Source: Fen-1362 sp964597035
GTDB lineage: Bacteria > Planctomycetota > Phycisphaerae > Sedimentisphaerales > Anaerobacaceae
Length of the DNA: 64,000 bases
Assembly: GCA_964597035.1 (NCBI GenBank)
Contig: CAZQWM010000004.1
Coordinates: forward strand, 37,980 to 101,979
Direction of reading: 5' to 3'
The first letter of the stretch is position 1. Every line of letters starts with the position of its first letter. A program made the position numbers and the translations under genes. Positions 42,181-52,030 of this stretch are shown piece after piece. Below the pieces are notes generated by a model, which saw only the letters and a list, made by a program, of their open reading frames with translations, was not told the DNA's origin and did no database searches.

Positions 42181-43461
42181 ATGAACATTTCTGAAAATCG
42201 TTTGTCTTCGTTTCGGCCCCACACCTATCATTTTAACAGGCGCCTTAATACTTTTCTCGACAAGAGCGACGTAGTTCTGCGCGTTTACTGGCAGTCGGCC
42301 AAAGTCGCCTGCCTGCGTGATATCTTCTTTCCAGCCGGGAAGGGTTTCGTAAATGCACTTGGCTTTTGCCAGCTTACTTATGTTGGCAGGAAAGAACGCA
42401 GTCTTCTCACCGTCTATTTCGTAGCCGATGCAGATTTTCAATTCATCAAGACCACTGAGCGTATCGAGATGCAGCAGGGCCACTGAATCAATTCCACCGA
42501 CTGCAACGGAGTATGCAACAACTACGGCATCGAACCAGCCACACCTGCGCGGCCGGCCGGTTGTGGTGCCGTACTCATAGCCCTTGTCACGAATGAACTG
42601 GCCAATTTCATTATCAAGCTCAGTAGGGAACGGCCCCGCGCCGACTCTTGTGGTGTAGGCCTTGGCAACACCGATAAACTCATCAACCATCTTAGCCGGC
42701 ACACCTGAACCTGAAGGCATACCGAGCGAGCTGGCATTGGAGCTGGTCACAAAGGGAAAGGTCCCATGGTCGATATCCAGCAGTGTCCCCTGAGCGCCTT
42801 CAAACAGGATGGCTTTTCCGTCGGCCAGAGCACCGTGCAGATAAGCGGTCGTATCGAGCGTAAATGGCAACAGCTTCTCTGCGTAGGATTTGCACTTTTC
42901 GAATATCACGGATGCATCCATCGGCTCCGCATTATACAGGGCGGCGAAAATCCTGTTTTTGTATTCGACAACCGTACGAAGTTTATCCTGGAGTCCTGCA
43001 AGGTCCCTGAGGTCACCCATACGGACGGCGTAGCTTCTGCCCGCCTTGTCGGCACAGCAGGGTCCGATGCCGCGGATGGTCGTGCCGATTTTCTTTTTTC
43101 CGAGTGATTCTTCACGAAGCCGGTCTTCTTTTTTATGATAGTCGAGCACGAGATGCGCGTTTTCGCTGATAAAGAGCCGGCCGTTTAGACCGATACCCCT
43201 CCGGTCAAGCTCTTCGATTTCTTCGAGTAGCGTTTCCGGGTCGACGACAACCGCATTGGCGATAACGCAGGCAGTCCCCGGCCTGATAGCGCCGCTGGGC
43301 AAAAGATGCAAAGCAAAACTGTCATTACCAACTACAACGGTATGCCCGGCGTTGGCACCGCCGTTGTAGCGAACGACAATGTCACTGTCCTCGGCAAGTA
43401 TATCTACAATCTTGCCCTTGCCTTCGTCGCCCCACTGCAATCCCACAACACAACGGTTCAC
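42172..43461 (-). CDS. purA: adenylosuccinate synthetase
   Basis: A 429-residue full-length PurA; converts IMP, aspartate and GTP to adenylosuccinate, the first step from IMP to AMP. It opens with CVVGLQWGDEGKGKIVD, with YNGGANAGHTVVV, IGTTIRGIGPCCADK, LFEGAQGTLLDIDHGTFPFVTSS and TTTGRPRRCGWFD. The GTG at 43461 has AGGAG upstream. It is the first gene of the long minus-strand unit that leads on to uppS, cdsA, phoH, pgpH, ybeY, corC and recO. guaB, the other IMP branch enzyme, is at the right end of the window. Confidence 0.95.
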   Translation of the reverse strand: MNRCVVGLQWGDEGKGKIVDILAEDSDIVVRYNGGANAGHTVVVGNDSFALHLLPSGAIRPGTACVIANAVVVDPETLLEEIEELDRRGIGLNGRLFISENAHLVLDYHKKEDRLREESLGKKKIGTTIRGIGPCCADKAGRSYAVRMGDLRDLAGLQDKLRTVVEYKNRIFAALYNAEPMDASVIFEKCKSYAEKLLPFTLDTTAYLHGALADGKAILFEGAQGTLLDIDHGTFPFVTSSNASSLGMPSGSGVPAKMVDEFIGVAKAYTTRVGAGPFPTELDNEIGQFIRDKGYEYGTTTGRPRRCGWFDAVVVAYSVAVGGIDSVALLHLDTLSGLDELKICIGYEIDGEKTAFFPANISKLAKAKCIYETLPGWKEDITQAGDFGRLPVNAQNYVALVEKSIKAPVKMIGVGPKRRQTIFRNVHSR

Positions 43462-43594
43462 ACACCTGCTCCTTGAATAAAGGCGTTAGTTCACAAAGCG
43501 CCGCCTCAACAAACCCGGAGATTAACCGCAACAATTCATAAGCGTAATCCATTGCGGCTCAAAAAGGAAAGCTTAAGTATTCCCGCTGCGAATT

Positions 43595-44056
43595 TCAACT
43601 CATTTTCGCTACGAGGTGGTCAAGTATCTGTTCGAGGTTATCGTAGTCTCTGTCGCTGAGCTTACGGTCTATCTCCTTATCCTGAGGACCCGCATAGCTG
43701 ATAGTAAAGTGCCCCTTGGAATCAAAATGAGTCCTGTCGATTTTTTTTATGGAGTCATAGGCGATGCTGACCTTGTCGTCGATAACAAGAGCGCTATCAT
43801 CAGCTACAATCTTTTTCCTGCTGATGACCACCAGATAAAGCCCCATAAGACCCGCAACGGGGACAAGAACAAACGGGGCCTTTTGGTTGAATACGAGCGT
43901 AGCGTTCGGATTACCGTCGGCATCGGTGTGTTTCTTTATAAACTCCTCGCTGGAATAACCATCGTAGACACAATAAGCTGCAAAGCCGAGACATAGAACT
44001 ATCCACAGTATAAAGGTGTTTCTTCTGTACTTGCTCATCGGCGCCACCAGAGCCAT
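43595..44056 (-). CDS. small two-span membrane protein of unknown function
   Basis: About 153 residues. ATG at 44056 with AAGGAG six bases upstream. Two membrane spans (FILWIVLCLGFAAYCVYDGY and APFVLVPVAGLMGLYLVVIS) flank a short external loop. A cytosolic PH-like part follows (KIVADDSALVIDDKVSIAYDSIKKIDRTHFDSKGHFTISYAG). It lies 19 bases after the 44076-44831 gene. No known family is claimed. Confidence 0.65.
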   Translation of the reverse strand: MALVAPMSKYRRNTFILWIVLCLGFAAYCVYDGYSSEEFIKKHTDADGNPNATLVFNQKAPFVLVPVAGLMGLYLVVISRKKIVADDSALVIDDKVSIAYDSIKKIDRTHFDSKGHFTISYAGPQDKEIDRKLSDRDYDNLEQILDHLVAKMS

Positions 44057-44075
44057 AGACAACTCCTTTCGTATT

Positions 44076-44831
44076 TTAAGTCAGCCGTTTCTGGGCGATA
44101 ACGTTGATAAGCGGGTGGACAATATTCGGGACGATTTTGTCCGCCATAAGCTCTTCGGCCAGCCGGCACTGATGCTCAAAAGACTTCAGCACGTCGAATT
44201 TGCCCGCACCCGACGGATACTGCCGAATGGTAAAGGACAGTGTTATCGCCTCCTCAAGAGTTTGCGGCGTTTTATCGGGGTCATATACACTGGTCCGCGA
44301 CTCTAGACTTATTCTTGCCTGCGTGCGATTGTCTCCGGACAGAGCAACGACTATAGAAGGCGAGAAATCAATCGCCCTGGCGGTAGAGACGTCCAGCAGA
44401 CAATTGAAAGCGCCCGAACCGAGGGCTTCTGCCACTACCTGGTCGTGACCGCCGGCACAGTAAAAATCCATAGCGTAAGTAACATCCAGAGAGTCCACGT
44501 CGAGGTGGCTTATACCGAGCATATACGGAATCAAATCGAGTATGTATTTGTCCTGGCTGTAAACATCGTCAAAATCCGACGGGTTGACAACTCCCGAGCC
44601 GACGCGGTCTGTCTCGAGCGTTACCCATCGGTACTGGCCGCTGCGGCGGTCCTCCTCCAGGCAGTATTCGTTATTCTCCCTGCGGGCAAAACGACCCATC
44701 GAAGGATACCGCTTTTGAATCAGCTCAAAAAACGCAAGGACGGTATCACTCTGCAGGGACAAGTCCAACTCGGTATTTACAAACATGTCCAGGTAGAAAT
44801 CGTCACAAAGGGAATTGTAGGCGTTGGCCAT
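44076..44831 (-). CDS. unrecognised soluble protein
   Basis: A 251-residue acidic, cytosolic-looking protein without membrane spans. Distinct parts: LDLSLQSDTVLAFFELIQKRYPSM near the start, YRWVTLETDRVGSGVVNPSDFDD, and DVTYAMDFYCAGGHDQVVAEALGSG. The spacing of short strands and helices suggests an alpha/beta sensor or ligand domain. It is followed closely by the small membrane protein, so the pair probably works together. No function can be given. Confidence 0.65.
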   Translation of the reverse strand: MANAYNSLCDDFYLDMFVNTELDLSLQSDTVLAFFELIQKRYPSMGRFARRENNEYCLEEDRRSGQYRWVTLETDRVGSGVVNPSDFDDVYSQDKYILDLIPYMLGISHLDVDSLDVTYAMDFYCAGGHDQVVAEALGSGAFNCLLDVSTARAIDFSPSIVVALSGDNRTQARISLESRTSVYDPDKTPQTLEEAITLSFTIRQYPSGAGKFDVLKSFEHQCRLAEELMADKIVPNIVHPLINVIAQKRLT

Positions 44832-45001
44832 AATCGCAGAAACCCTCTAAGTCCATAACCACACACACCACCGGGGCAACCACACAGCTACATAAATACC
44901 CCGAAAACGGCTCCGCCCGGCATTATACATTAAGGTATTCGCTTTGCCAAATTTTTTCGACCAATCCTGATAGCCGCCTCAAACAGGCATTCAAATCCCT
45001 G

Positions 45002-47497
45002 TTATGCCCTGCTAATCAGGTCCGGGTCCGGCAGCCGAAGCTCGGCTATAATAGCGCCAAGCGTTGACAGGACGGCGAAAATGAACGTTTGCATAGCACA
45101 TCGGCCAAGCAGCTTTAAGCCGGCGGATTCAGCACCCCGGCCTAAAACAATCGCAAAACCCACAGCAAGTATCCCCACCATAGCGCCGGATATTGTCGCG
45201 GCAACGATTCTTTTCCATAGGGACGCGCCGCCGCAGCCAAGCGTTACACCGGCTCCACAAAGCAATGGCACACCTGCAACAAGCCACCAGATTTTTGTCA
45301 GAGCCGGCAGCTTCCCGGCATTGTTGAAATAAATAACGTCGGCAACAGCGAATATCACAACCCCCGCCAAAATCCACGGGCCCGCGTGCCAATACCTTGG
45401 CGCAAGTGACGCTCTAATCTCGGCCCGCCGACTCATCCGCCGACGAATAGTCAAAGGCCAGTTGTAGAACAGCCCGAATACCCAGTGCTCCAGCAGCGCC
45501 CCCCTTTCGCCGAAAACGGGGACAAAATGCACTGCTTCGGTGGCCCAGTGACTTGCCATAAATCTCGCCAGTGCGGGGTAGTGGTAGGTCATCTGAATCG
45601 GAAAGGCCAGATAGCCGATGTATTTAAAGAAGCTAAGGAAAACGGCGATATTGTAATTTTTGAAGCTGCGGTCGTAAATGGCGATACCAACGGCATAAAG
45701 TCCCCTTGCAATCGAGCCGGGGGAAATCGGCGTAATCTGAAACAGGACCAATATACCGCCGGCGCCAAGCGTGCTGCCGGTCTTGTAGTAATATATTGCG
45801 GCAATAGTGACTGATACTATTTGCGTGATGGGCAAAGTAAAAAGATGCACTACAAGACTGATGAGGTATCGCTGGACGTATGGCTCGCTGATTTGAGAAA
45901 GAATCGTCTCGGCGTCATCATCCGTCAGGATGTGCTTCTTTTTCCCCTCGCCAACCATATCTCGAAGCCATTGCTCACGCAACGAAGAGTTGAAATACAA
46001 ACGGAAAGGCCTTACGAATATAAAGACGAGCTTTTCTTTTCTGAAATCCGCATCGGCAAAGAACCGGTGCAGGCCGGGGAAGACCAAAAGCAGCAACGGC
46101 AAATGATAAAAGAACCGCCGGGGCTGCCGAACAATCGCCATCGCCTGCGGGGCGCTTACACGCCCTGCCCTGTACCAGCCAATGGTTTTTTCCATAATCC
46201 TGCCGCGAACGGCACGGCAAAGGTAATCCCAGCTTGTCAACACCGAAGCATAGTGGTTGCGCCAATCGGCCCTCGCCCAAAGCCGGCGCAGGAATTTGCC
46301 CAAAAAAGGGATTAGTCCGAGGACGCAGAACAGCAGCGTCAAAAAGACGTTTTTACGCAGCTTCCGCTCCCAGCGGTCGTCTATGAGATTGCGGACACCC
46401 CATCCCGTCACCGCGCTATCGAGTATTGTCGACCACAATCGCCTGTCGTAGAGCAGCCGAAGGTCATTGCAGGTTACGTCGGGGACACTGTTGCGATATA
46501 CCTGCTCGACGGCCTTTAGCTCTTCGAGCATAGCGTGCATATCCGCAAACTGCTCCCGGTGTTCCCGCGTAAACGCTTCGAGTTTGGACACGTCACCGCG
46601 GTCGAACTGCACTATGGAGCCGCGACCGATTCCTTTGGCAATCAGAGCGAAGTCGCCGGGACTCATCGGCAAAAAAGGCAGAAGGACAAGCCCGGGCTTG
46701 AAATCGACGGCAACAAGACCCTCCGCGGACCGGCCTTCGGCATCACGGCGCTTCAGACAGTTGGGCTGACTCTTGCAGGTCCACCATTCGTATTGTCTGG
46801 CAAGCTCGGGCGCTCCAACGTCGCGCAGCAATCCCACAAAGTCATCCATAAATTTCTTTTTAGCGCGATACTCCGGCGAGCCGAGCTTTTGAGTGTCAAC
46901 CGCCCCGCCACGTCGCCACAGCTTGAGCAGGTCCATACGGTCATCCACTTCCAGCCGCCAGGTGCGCCCCTCGACCCACTCGCTTAGCTCGCCGCAACTG
47001 CCGATTCTTTCATCGATAAGCGTTGCGTGGACATCAACAACCGTGCTCTCATCACCAAACCGGATACCGGCCGCCCGACGAATGAATTTTTGCCAGAGGG
47101 CTTCCGCTCTTGCCGCGGCGGGATTGACCTGAAGCTGAAAAGGCGCCTGAAAGCCGATACGGTAAAGCGTATTGCGAAACAAGGTCGCAAAACCGGAAGG
47201 CGGAACGAAAATTTTCAGCGCATATACACCGCCCTGCTCGATTCTGCCTATCGGGCCTGTTGCGTTTTGAATATCGATAACTTTAACTTTATAGACCTGG
47301 CCCGCAAAACCTCCGCCCACGAAACGTTCCACCAATAAGCAAACACGGGCGGTATCGGGCTTTTCCACGCCGGTGACATCGTAAATCAGCTCCGAGCCGG
47401 CGTCATATCTGCTGACGCGCATCGGCCGGGCAAGACCAAGGCCTTCGTACTCTTTCTGAAGTTTCCTGCTTATTTCGGCGTTGTATTCTGTTGCCAT
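45002..47497 (-). CDS. kinase-like membrane protein
   Basis: An 831-residue protein. Residues 50-330 look like a divergent protein-kinase or ABC1-type fold: a glycine loop VGGGFAGQVYKVKV (60-73), YALKIF with Lys95 in the place of the catalytic lysine, then WVEGRTW and AVDFKPGLVLLPFLP. The canonical HRD and DFG motifs are not seen, so catalysis is unsure. From about residue 380 the chain becomes membrane-embedded, with at least eight spans (VFLTLLFCVLGLIPFLGKFL ... GPWILAGVVIFAVADVIYF). ATG at 47497, two bases from the end of pgpA, so the two are co-translated. Confidence 0.7.
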   Translation of the reverse strand: MATEYNAEISRKLQKEYEGLGLARPMRVSRYDAGSELIYDVTGVEKPDTARVCLLVERFVGGGFAGQVYKVKVIDIQNATGPIGRIEQGGVYALKIFVPPSGFATLFRNTLYRIGFQAPFQLQVNPAAARAEALWQKFIRRAAGIRFGDESTVVDVHATLIDERIGSCGELSEWVEGRTWRLEVDDRMDLLKLWRRGGAVDTQKLGSPEYRAKKKFMDDFVGLLRDVGAPELARQYEWWTCKSQPNCLKRRDAEGRSAEGLVAVDFKPGLVLLPFLPMSPGDFALIAKGIGRGSIVQFDRGDVSKLEAFTREHREQFADMHAMLEELKAVEQVYRNSVPDVTCNDLRLLYDRRLWSTILDSAVTGWGVRNLIDDRWERKLRKNVFLTLLFCVLGLIPFLGKFLRRLWARADWRNHYASVLTSWDYLCRAVRGRIMEKTIGWYRAGRVSAPQAMAIVRQPRRFFYHLPLLLLVFPGLHRFFADADFRKEKLVFIFVRPFRLYFNSSLREQWLRDMVGEGKKKHILTDDDAETILSQISEPYVQRYLISLVVHLFTLPITQIVSVTIAAIYYYKTGSTLGAGGILVLFQITPISPGSIARGLYAVGIAIYDRSFKNYNIAVFLSFFKYIGYLAFPIQMTYHYPALARFMASHWATEAVHFVPVFGERGALLEHWVFGLFYNWPLTIRRRMSRRAEIRASLAPRYWHAGPWILAGVVIFAVADVIYFNNAGKLPALTKIWWLVAGVPLLCGAGVTLGCGGASLWKRIVAATISGAMVGILAVGFAIVLGRGAESAGLKLLGRCAMQTFIFAVLSTLGAIIAELRLPDPDLISRA

Positions 47498-47499
47498 TT

Positions 47500-47994
47500 C
47501 TATTTAAGAATCCAGAATGTACTGACAACGGTCAGGGCGATTCCCGCGTACACGCCCGCCATCAAATCGTCGGCCAGTATTCCCCAGCCGGCAGGCAAAT
47601 CTTCCAGTCGGCACGCCGGCCAGGGCTTGATTGTGTCAAATAACCTGAAAAGAAAATACCCTAACGCAACTATCGTGACAAGCTGCCGATGCGGGATGGT
47701 GTTATCAATCAAAAACGGCATCGCAAAAAAAGCAAGGGCCTGGCCTGCAACCTCATCGGCAACCACTTCGTTCGGGTCGTCTTTTCCCGTTGCGGCAACG
47801 GCGGCATCCGACAGCTTTACGCAGACAACCGACCCTGCAACAAAAAAAGCAAACATCAGCACGAAAGCAACTGTGCCGCTTGCGCCTAAGTAACAGACAA
47901 GACCAAAGGCGACCGCCGGCGGCAATGAACCCCACGAGCCGGGCGCTACCGGAAGCCAGCCAAGTCCGAAACAGGATGTAAGCATTCTCTTCAT
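47500..47994 (-). CDS. pgpA: phosphatidylglycerophosphatase A
   Basis: A 164-residue membrane enzyme that removes phosphate from phosphatidylglycerophosphate. It shows the family pattern: SCFGLGWLPVAPGSWGSLPP at the start, then DPNEVVADEVAGQALAF, RLFDTIKPWP and GWGILADDLMAGVYAGI. The start ATG at 47994 matches the family start; a longer frame begins at 48021. Linked with the dGTPase-like and HIT genes upstream and the kinase-like gene downstream, all on the minus strand. Confidence 0.9.
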   Translation of the reverse strand: MKRMLTSCFGLGWLPVAPGSWGSLPPAVAFGLVCYLGASGTVAFVLMFAFFVAGSVVCVKLSDAAVAATGKDDPNEVVADEVAGQALAFFAMPFLIDNTIPHRQLVTIVALGYFLFRLFDTIKPWPACRLEDLPAGWGILADDLMAGVYAGIALTVVSTFWILK

Positions 47995-48040
47995 AGTCGC
48001 TGTAAGTATTATTAAAAACAAAGATTATAACGAGCCGGCG

Positions 48041-49135
48041 TCAGATTTCCTCTAACATTTTCAGCGTGAACCTGTCGGTCATACCGGCGATATAATCACA
48101 TACAGCCCTTTGCAGTCCCTGCGTTTCAATGAAGCGCTGAAAATAGCCCGGCATAAGTCGGGGCTCGTGACACAATCGTTCGAACAACTGTTTCAGCCAT
48201 TGCTCGACCTTCTTCGCCGTTTCGAGCAGCGTCGTGTGGCGGTAGAAATTTGCCAGCAGGAACTGTTCCAGTTTCGCAAGCTCCCTCTCGCTCGCCGCCG
48301 GCAGGACAATCAAGCTCTCGGTCCGGCTATATACGTCGGTGACGCTATCAACCTGCGCCTCACGCAGGGTTTCTCTGCTTTGCTCGATGCACTCACTTAC
48401 GAGCTTATCTATTATGGCCTTGGCGGTCCTTGTTCTGCGGACGACCCTGTCTTCGATTTTGTCGGCTTGTACCCGCGCCCTGGCCTGCTGAAATAAATCA
48501 ATTTCTTTCAATTGGTCGTCATCAATCAATCCCGCCCGCAGGCCATCCTCGAGGTCGTGCGAATTGACGGCGATTCGGTCGGCTATATTAGCGACCTGGC
48601 CTTCGAGCGAGCAATTCAGCTCCGGGAAATCACCGCCGGCCGGCTTATCGTAAGGGCTGCTATGTTTTATCAGTCCCAGCCGGGTCTCATACATCAAATT
48701 AAGCCCCGCGAAACCCGGGTAAGGATGCTCTAAAAAGTCCACAACGCGCAGGGCCTGCCGGTTATGCTCGAAACCGCCGTAATCCGCCATAAGGCCGTTC
48801 AGGACGCCTTCGCCTGTATGCCCGAACGGAGGATGGCCCAAGTCGTGCGCCAGACATATCGCCTCGGTAAGTGGCTCATTGAGTGCCAGGGCCTTTGCAA
48901 TGGTCCTGCCAATCTGGGCGACCTCAATAGTATGAGTAAGGCGGGTGCGATAGTAGTCATCCAGACCGGGTGTGAAAACCTGCGTCTTGCCTTCGAGCCG
49001 ACGAAATGCCGAACAGTGAATTACCCTGTCCCGGTCACGCTCGAAATCAGACCGAAAGGCGTGCGGTTTTTCCGGGAACACCCTGCCTTTGCTGGATTTT
49101 TCATCGACCGCGTAGGGAGCAGGTTTTTCGCACAT
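48041..49135 (-). CDS. dGTPase-like HD phosphohydrolase
   Basis: About 364 residues from the ATG at 49135; the longer frame overlaps the HIT gene and is unlikely. HD-superfamily triphosphohydrolase: HCSAFRRLEGKTQVF, TRLTHTIEVAQIGRTIA, AICLAHDLGHPPFGHTGE (the metal HD) and LEGQVANIADRIAVNSHDLEDGL. The C-terminal helical part is complete. Family members hydrolyse dGTP or other dNTPs; nucleotide preference cannot be judged. Nineteen bases follow the HIT gene. Confidence 0.88.
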   Translation of the reverse strand: MCEKPAPYAVDEKSSKGRVFPEKPHAFRSDFERDRDRVIHCSAFRRLEGKTQVFTPGLDDYYRTRLTHTIEVAQIGRTIAKALALNEPLTEAICLAHDLGHPPFGHTGEGVLNGLMADYGGFEHNRQALRVVDFLEHPYPGFAGLNLMYETRLGLIKHSSPYDKPAGGDFPELNCSLEGQVANIADRIAVNSHDLEDGLRAGLIDDDQLKEIDLFQQARARVQADKIEDRVVRRTRTAKAIIDKLVSECIEQSRETLREAQVDSVTDVYSRTESLIVLPAASERELAKLEQFLLANFYRHTTLLETAKKVEQWLKQLFERLCHEPRLMPGYFQRFIETQGLQRAVCDYIAGMTDRFTLKMLEEI

Positions 49136-49154
49136 ATCACGTGGCCAATCACTT

Positions 49155-49664
49155 TCAAAGAGCAGGAAGACCGTTTTTGGCGCTGGTCTCTTTGAGCAGC
49201 GTGAGAAGCTCTGCAACGCTCTGGCTGATGAGATACGTATCGCTGCAGGTGCGGACGAAATTGGTGTCGCCGTTCCAGCGGGGGACAATATGAATGTGTA
49301 TATGTTCGGGCAGCCCCGCCCCCGCACATTTGCCGAAATTCACACCGACATTGAAGCCGTGCGGCTTTATCGCAAGTGAAAGCGCCTTCTGGGCCTCTCT
49401 TACCAGCTTTATCATCTCAAGAAGCTCTTCTTCGCCGGCCTGGGCCAAATCAGGTATGTGCCGGGCCGGCGCGACTAATAAATGCCCGTTGTTGTAAGGG
49501 AAGCGGTTAAGAATAGTGATGCAATTTTTCGTGCGCCACAGGACCAGATTGTTGTCGTCATCCTGCGGTGTGCCGACGTTTTTACAGATGAAGCACTCGT
49601 TTTTTTCGGCGAGACCCTGTACGTATCCGATCCGCCACGGCGCCCAGAGATTCTTGTGTTTCAA
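49155..49664 (-). CDS. HIT-family nucleotide hydrolase/phosphorylase
   Basis: A 169-residue HIT protein. The histidine triad is LPEHIHIHIVPRW (His121, His123, His125), with FPYNNGHLLVAPARH upstream. The opening LWAPWRIGYV and a C-x2-C pair (CFICKN) are typical of the branch that includes mycobacterial Ap4A phosphorylase. Substrate is therefore probably a dinucleoside polyphosphate or AMP conjugate. ATG at 49664; first gene of the HIT-dGTPase-pgpA-kinase unit. Confidence 0.85.
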   Translation of the reverse strand: MKHKNLWAPWRIGYVQGLAEKNECFICKNVGTPQDDDNNLVLWRTKNCITILNRFPYNNGHLLVAPARHIPDLAQAGEEELLEMIKLVREAQKALSLAIKPHGFNVGVNFGKCAGAGLPEHIHIHIVPRWNGDTNFVRTCSDTYLISQSVAELLTLLKETSAKNGLPAL

Positions 49665-49723
49665 CCCGGCATCACCTCCAATGCACTACTGAAGTTTTCG
49701 TTATATATGAAAAGCGCAGCACG

Positions 49724-50713
49724 CTATGGCACAAGAAGAGTCATCGACAACGTCTGGCCAATGGTTATTTTGGGATTAACCCCTAGCCCCAAAGGTAAAG
49801 ACGCCTGTACCTGCATCGTATAGTGTTGAGTGTACTGCTGCGTTCGGCCGGCATCTATGTTAAACAGCTCCTGTCCTGTACCCTGCAAATCAAGCACCTT
49901 GTAGTTGCGCATAAAACCGAACATCCCGCTCATCTGAAATCTCTCGGTATAGGGAATAGGCCAGTCGGTCGGACTCGGCTGCAGCAGAGAATAAGAACTC
50001 TCTATTAGGGCGAGAGGCCCACGTTCATCCCGGCGGATTTCATTTAGCTGGTACGTTACGTTCCTTGCGACCCACAGAATCATCGGGGCGGGAACACTAA
50101 GCACCGATTGCCACTCATCGCCCGCGCCGACGCCTGCAGCCGGGTCAAGAATGCTCGAAATCGAATCCCAGCCGAACCACTGCAACGCGATAAAATCGTA
50201 AAGCATATCCGGCTCTTTGATTAGGCCCTTGCTCCTGTCGGGTCTGAAGGCCTGTTGGCCCGCCTGGCGAAGCACATCGTATAGTTTCGAGCGGTCCTCT
50301 ACCTTGCCGGTGGGTGCCACGGTAAAAATCCAGCTTTTGCCGGCGAAACTCTCCGCAGCATCCTGACGGGCCGACCGGCGAGGCGACTTGCCCGTGCGAG
50401 TTACCTTAGCGGATTCACATTTCGCCATAACTGTCGTAAGACCGTAGGGTTCCACCTCAACAGGCGTATAGGATATGACCATTTCCAGCGATTCCGATGT
50501 GGTATCAACTTTGCTTTTACCCTGCTGTTTACTGCTGGACTGACCCCAGTCCACCGTAATATCCCTGCTGCTGACAAACTTATACCTGAGGGTCTGTCCC
50601 TGCGGGAAATCCACCGTCAAAAGCGTCTTATTCGGCGCAGGTGCCGTTTTTTGCACCGGTGTGCAGCCGGCGAGAATACCGATAAGAACAATCGGAACAA
50701 CAATCTTTTGCAT
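49724..50713 (-). CDS. putative lipoprotein of unknown function
   Basis: About 329 residues. A lipoprotein signal (VVPIVLIGILAGC) has Cys at the lipobox. The mature chain is beta-rich (RYKFVSSRDITVDW, ESLEMVISYTPVEVEPYGL) without enzymatic motifs. It resembles the next upstream gene (50804-51859) in layout: both lipoproteins start with a chain like LRYKF/TRYKIK and contain long beta strands. They are probably paralogues in an operon. No known family is claimed. Confidence 0.65.
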   Translation of the reverse strand: MQKIVVPIVLIGILAGCTPVQKTAPAPNKTLLTVDFPQGQTLRYKFVSSRDITVDWGQSSSKQQGKSKVDTTSESLEMVISYTPVEVEPYGLTTVMAKCESAKVTRTGKSPRRSARQDAAESFAGKSWIFTVAPTGKVEDRSKLYDVLRQAGQQAFRPDRSKGLIKEPDMLYDFIALQWFGWDSISSILDPAAGVGAGDEWQSVLSVPAPMILWVARNVTYQLNEIRRDERGPLALIESSYSLLQPSPTDWPIPYTERFQMSGMFGFMRNYKVLDLQGTGQELFNIDAGRTQQYTQHYTMQVQASLPLGLGVNPKITIGQTLSMTLLVP

Positions 50714-50803
50714 GCTCAATTTCGCACCCTTAATTCAACATAACCCCAATTAAAATTTTGCCGTCCCGGCTCTTGGTTAAACACATATGCCCCGACGGCC
50801 TAT

Positions 50804-51859
50804 TCACCGAATCCTCTTGATACCGTAGCTGCGCTGCGCAGCCATCTTGAGCACAACCGGTTCGTTGGCATCCTCCACGTCCTGCTCGGCGACACGTTGT
50901 GCCGGAAGTGCGGTTATCCAGCTCGCTATGAGATGTTCCTCATAGCTGTCTATTCTGCCTGAGGTTAAATCCACCTCTCCGCTGCCCGTATACGTCTCAC
51001 GACTGTCGAACATCCTCGGGAAGTCGGCCCCCGCCTGCTGGTCACGGAACTCGGGCTCAATCTCTGAGCTTGGTATTGCATTCATATCAACGACTGCAAT
51101 CTGGTGACCCGAAACATCCCGCACGTCCTTGAGCGTGTATATCTTCTCATACGATTTGAGACCCATCATGCCGAAAGAAAAAGTTTTTATCCTGCTCCAC
51201 GTGTTACCCGGCTGAAGCTGCTCTTCGCCAACCCCCGGAAACGTCAGCGTAGCGTGGTACTGTTTGATAGCGTTAACCGAGAGGATATTCCGTCCGATAC
51301 GGTCGGCTGGTGTCTGACCCTTTATCAACTGACTGACGGGCGGCAGGTCGTATACGGAAATTATACGGTTGTCCGGCCCGAATTTTATCTTGTAGCTTTG
51401 TCCCATCAACTTAGCTAAGAGACTGTTCGCATCCGAGGCCCTTGAACTGTCAAAATCAACCGAGGGCTCGCCCCGGACTATCGAAACACATTTCATCGAA
51501 TCGATTGTAACCTCGGCAGAAGTCAGGCCGTTTACGTCAACACTCTGTATCTGCTGGTCAACGACCATCTCGATACGCTGCTCGTTGAAACTCGTCTCAA
51601 ACGCCTCTTTCTTGGGAACCGGCCCTTCCCACTCGATGCTCCGACGCATCAGCATCTTAATCTTGTATCTTGTCTGCTCGTTGACTTTTGGCTTCAAAGC
51701 GACTTCGGTGGCACCCGGCTCTGCTTTTTCCACCGCCGGTTTCATCACCTCCGAAGTGGGCTTGACCGGTTCACGGGCCTGCTCTGCGCAACCCCACATA
51801 AACACAGCCAAACATATCCCGATGGCTGTTACACGCCTGAAAACTTTGCCCTCTGTCAT
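50804..51859 (-). CDS. putative lipoprotein of unknown function, paralogue of its neighbour
   Basis: About 351 residues; ATG at 51859 with AGGGAG upstream. The signal ends in a lipobox (VFMWGC). A proline- and glutamate-rich linker (REPVKPTSEVMKPAVEKAEPG) leads into a beta-rich domain (TRYKIKMLMRRSIEW, QRIEMVVDQQIQSVDVNGLTS, TFPGVGEEQLQPGNTWSRIK, TYTGSGEVDLTSGRIDSYEE). Ends with a basic peptide. Together with 49724-50713 it forms a two-gene lipoprotein unit, divergent from ilvD. Confidence 0.65.
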   Translation of the reverse strand: MTEGKVFRRVTAIGICLAVFMWGCAEQAREPVKPTSEVMKPAVEKAEPGATEVALKPKVNEQTRYKIKMLMRRSIEWEGPVPKKEAFETSFNEQRIEMVVDQQIQSVDVNGLTSAEVTIDSMKCVSIVRGEPSVDFDSSRASDANSLLAKLMGQSYKIKFGPDNRIISVYDLPPVSQLIKGQTPADRIGRNILSVNAIKQYHATLTFPGVGEEQLQPGNTWSRIKTFSFGMMGLKSYEKIYTLKDVRDVSGHQIAVVDMNAIPSSEIEPEFRDQQAGADFPRMFDSRETYTGSGEVDLTSGRIDSYEEHLIASWITALPAQRVAEQDVEDANEPVVLKMAAQRSYGIKRIR

Positions 51860-52030
51860 TGTTAGGTCTCCCTGCAAATCTGTCTAGATTGCATAAATTA
51901 AAATCCGCATTATACCTACAAAAACCGACCGCACAACCAATTTTTCTTCATTCCCGGCTGATGTGTCGCTAAAATAGCTGCTCCGTTAACTGAGCGACTA
52001 AGAGGCAATTTCCGTAGAAAGGAAGACCAA

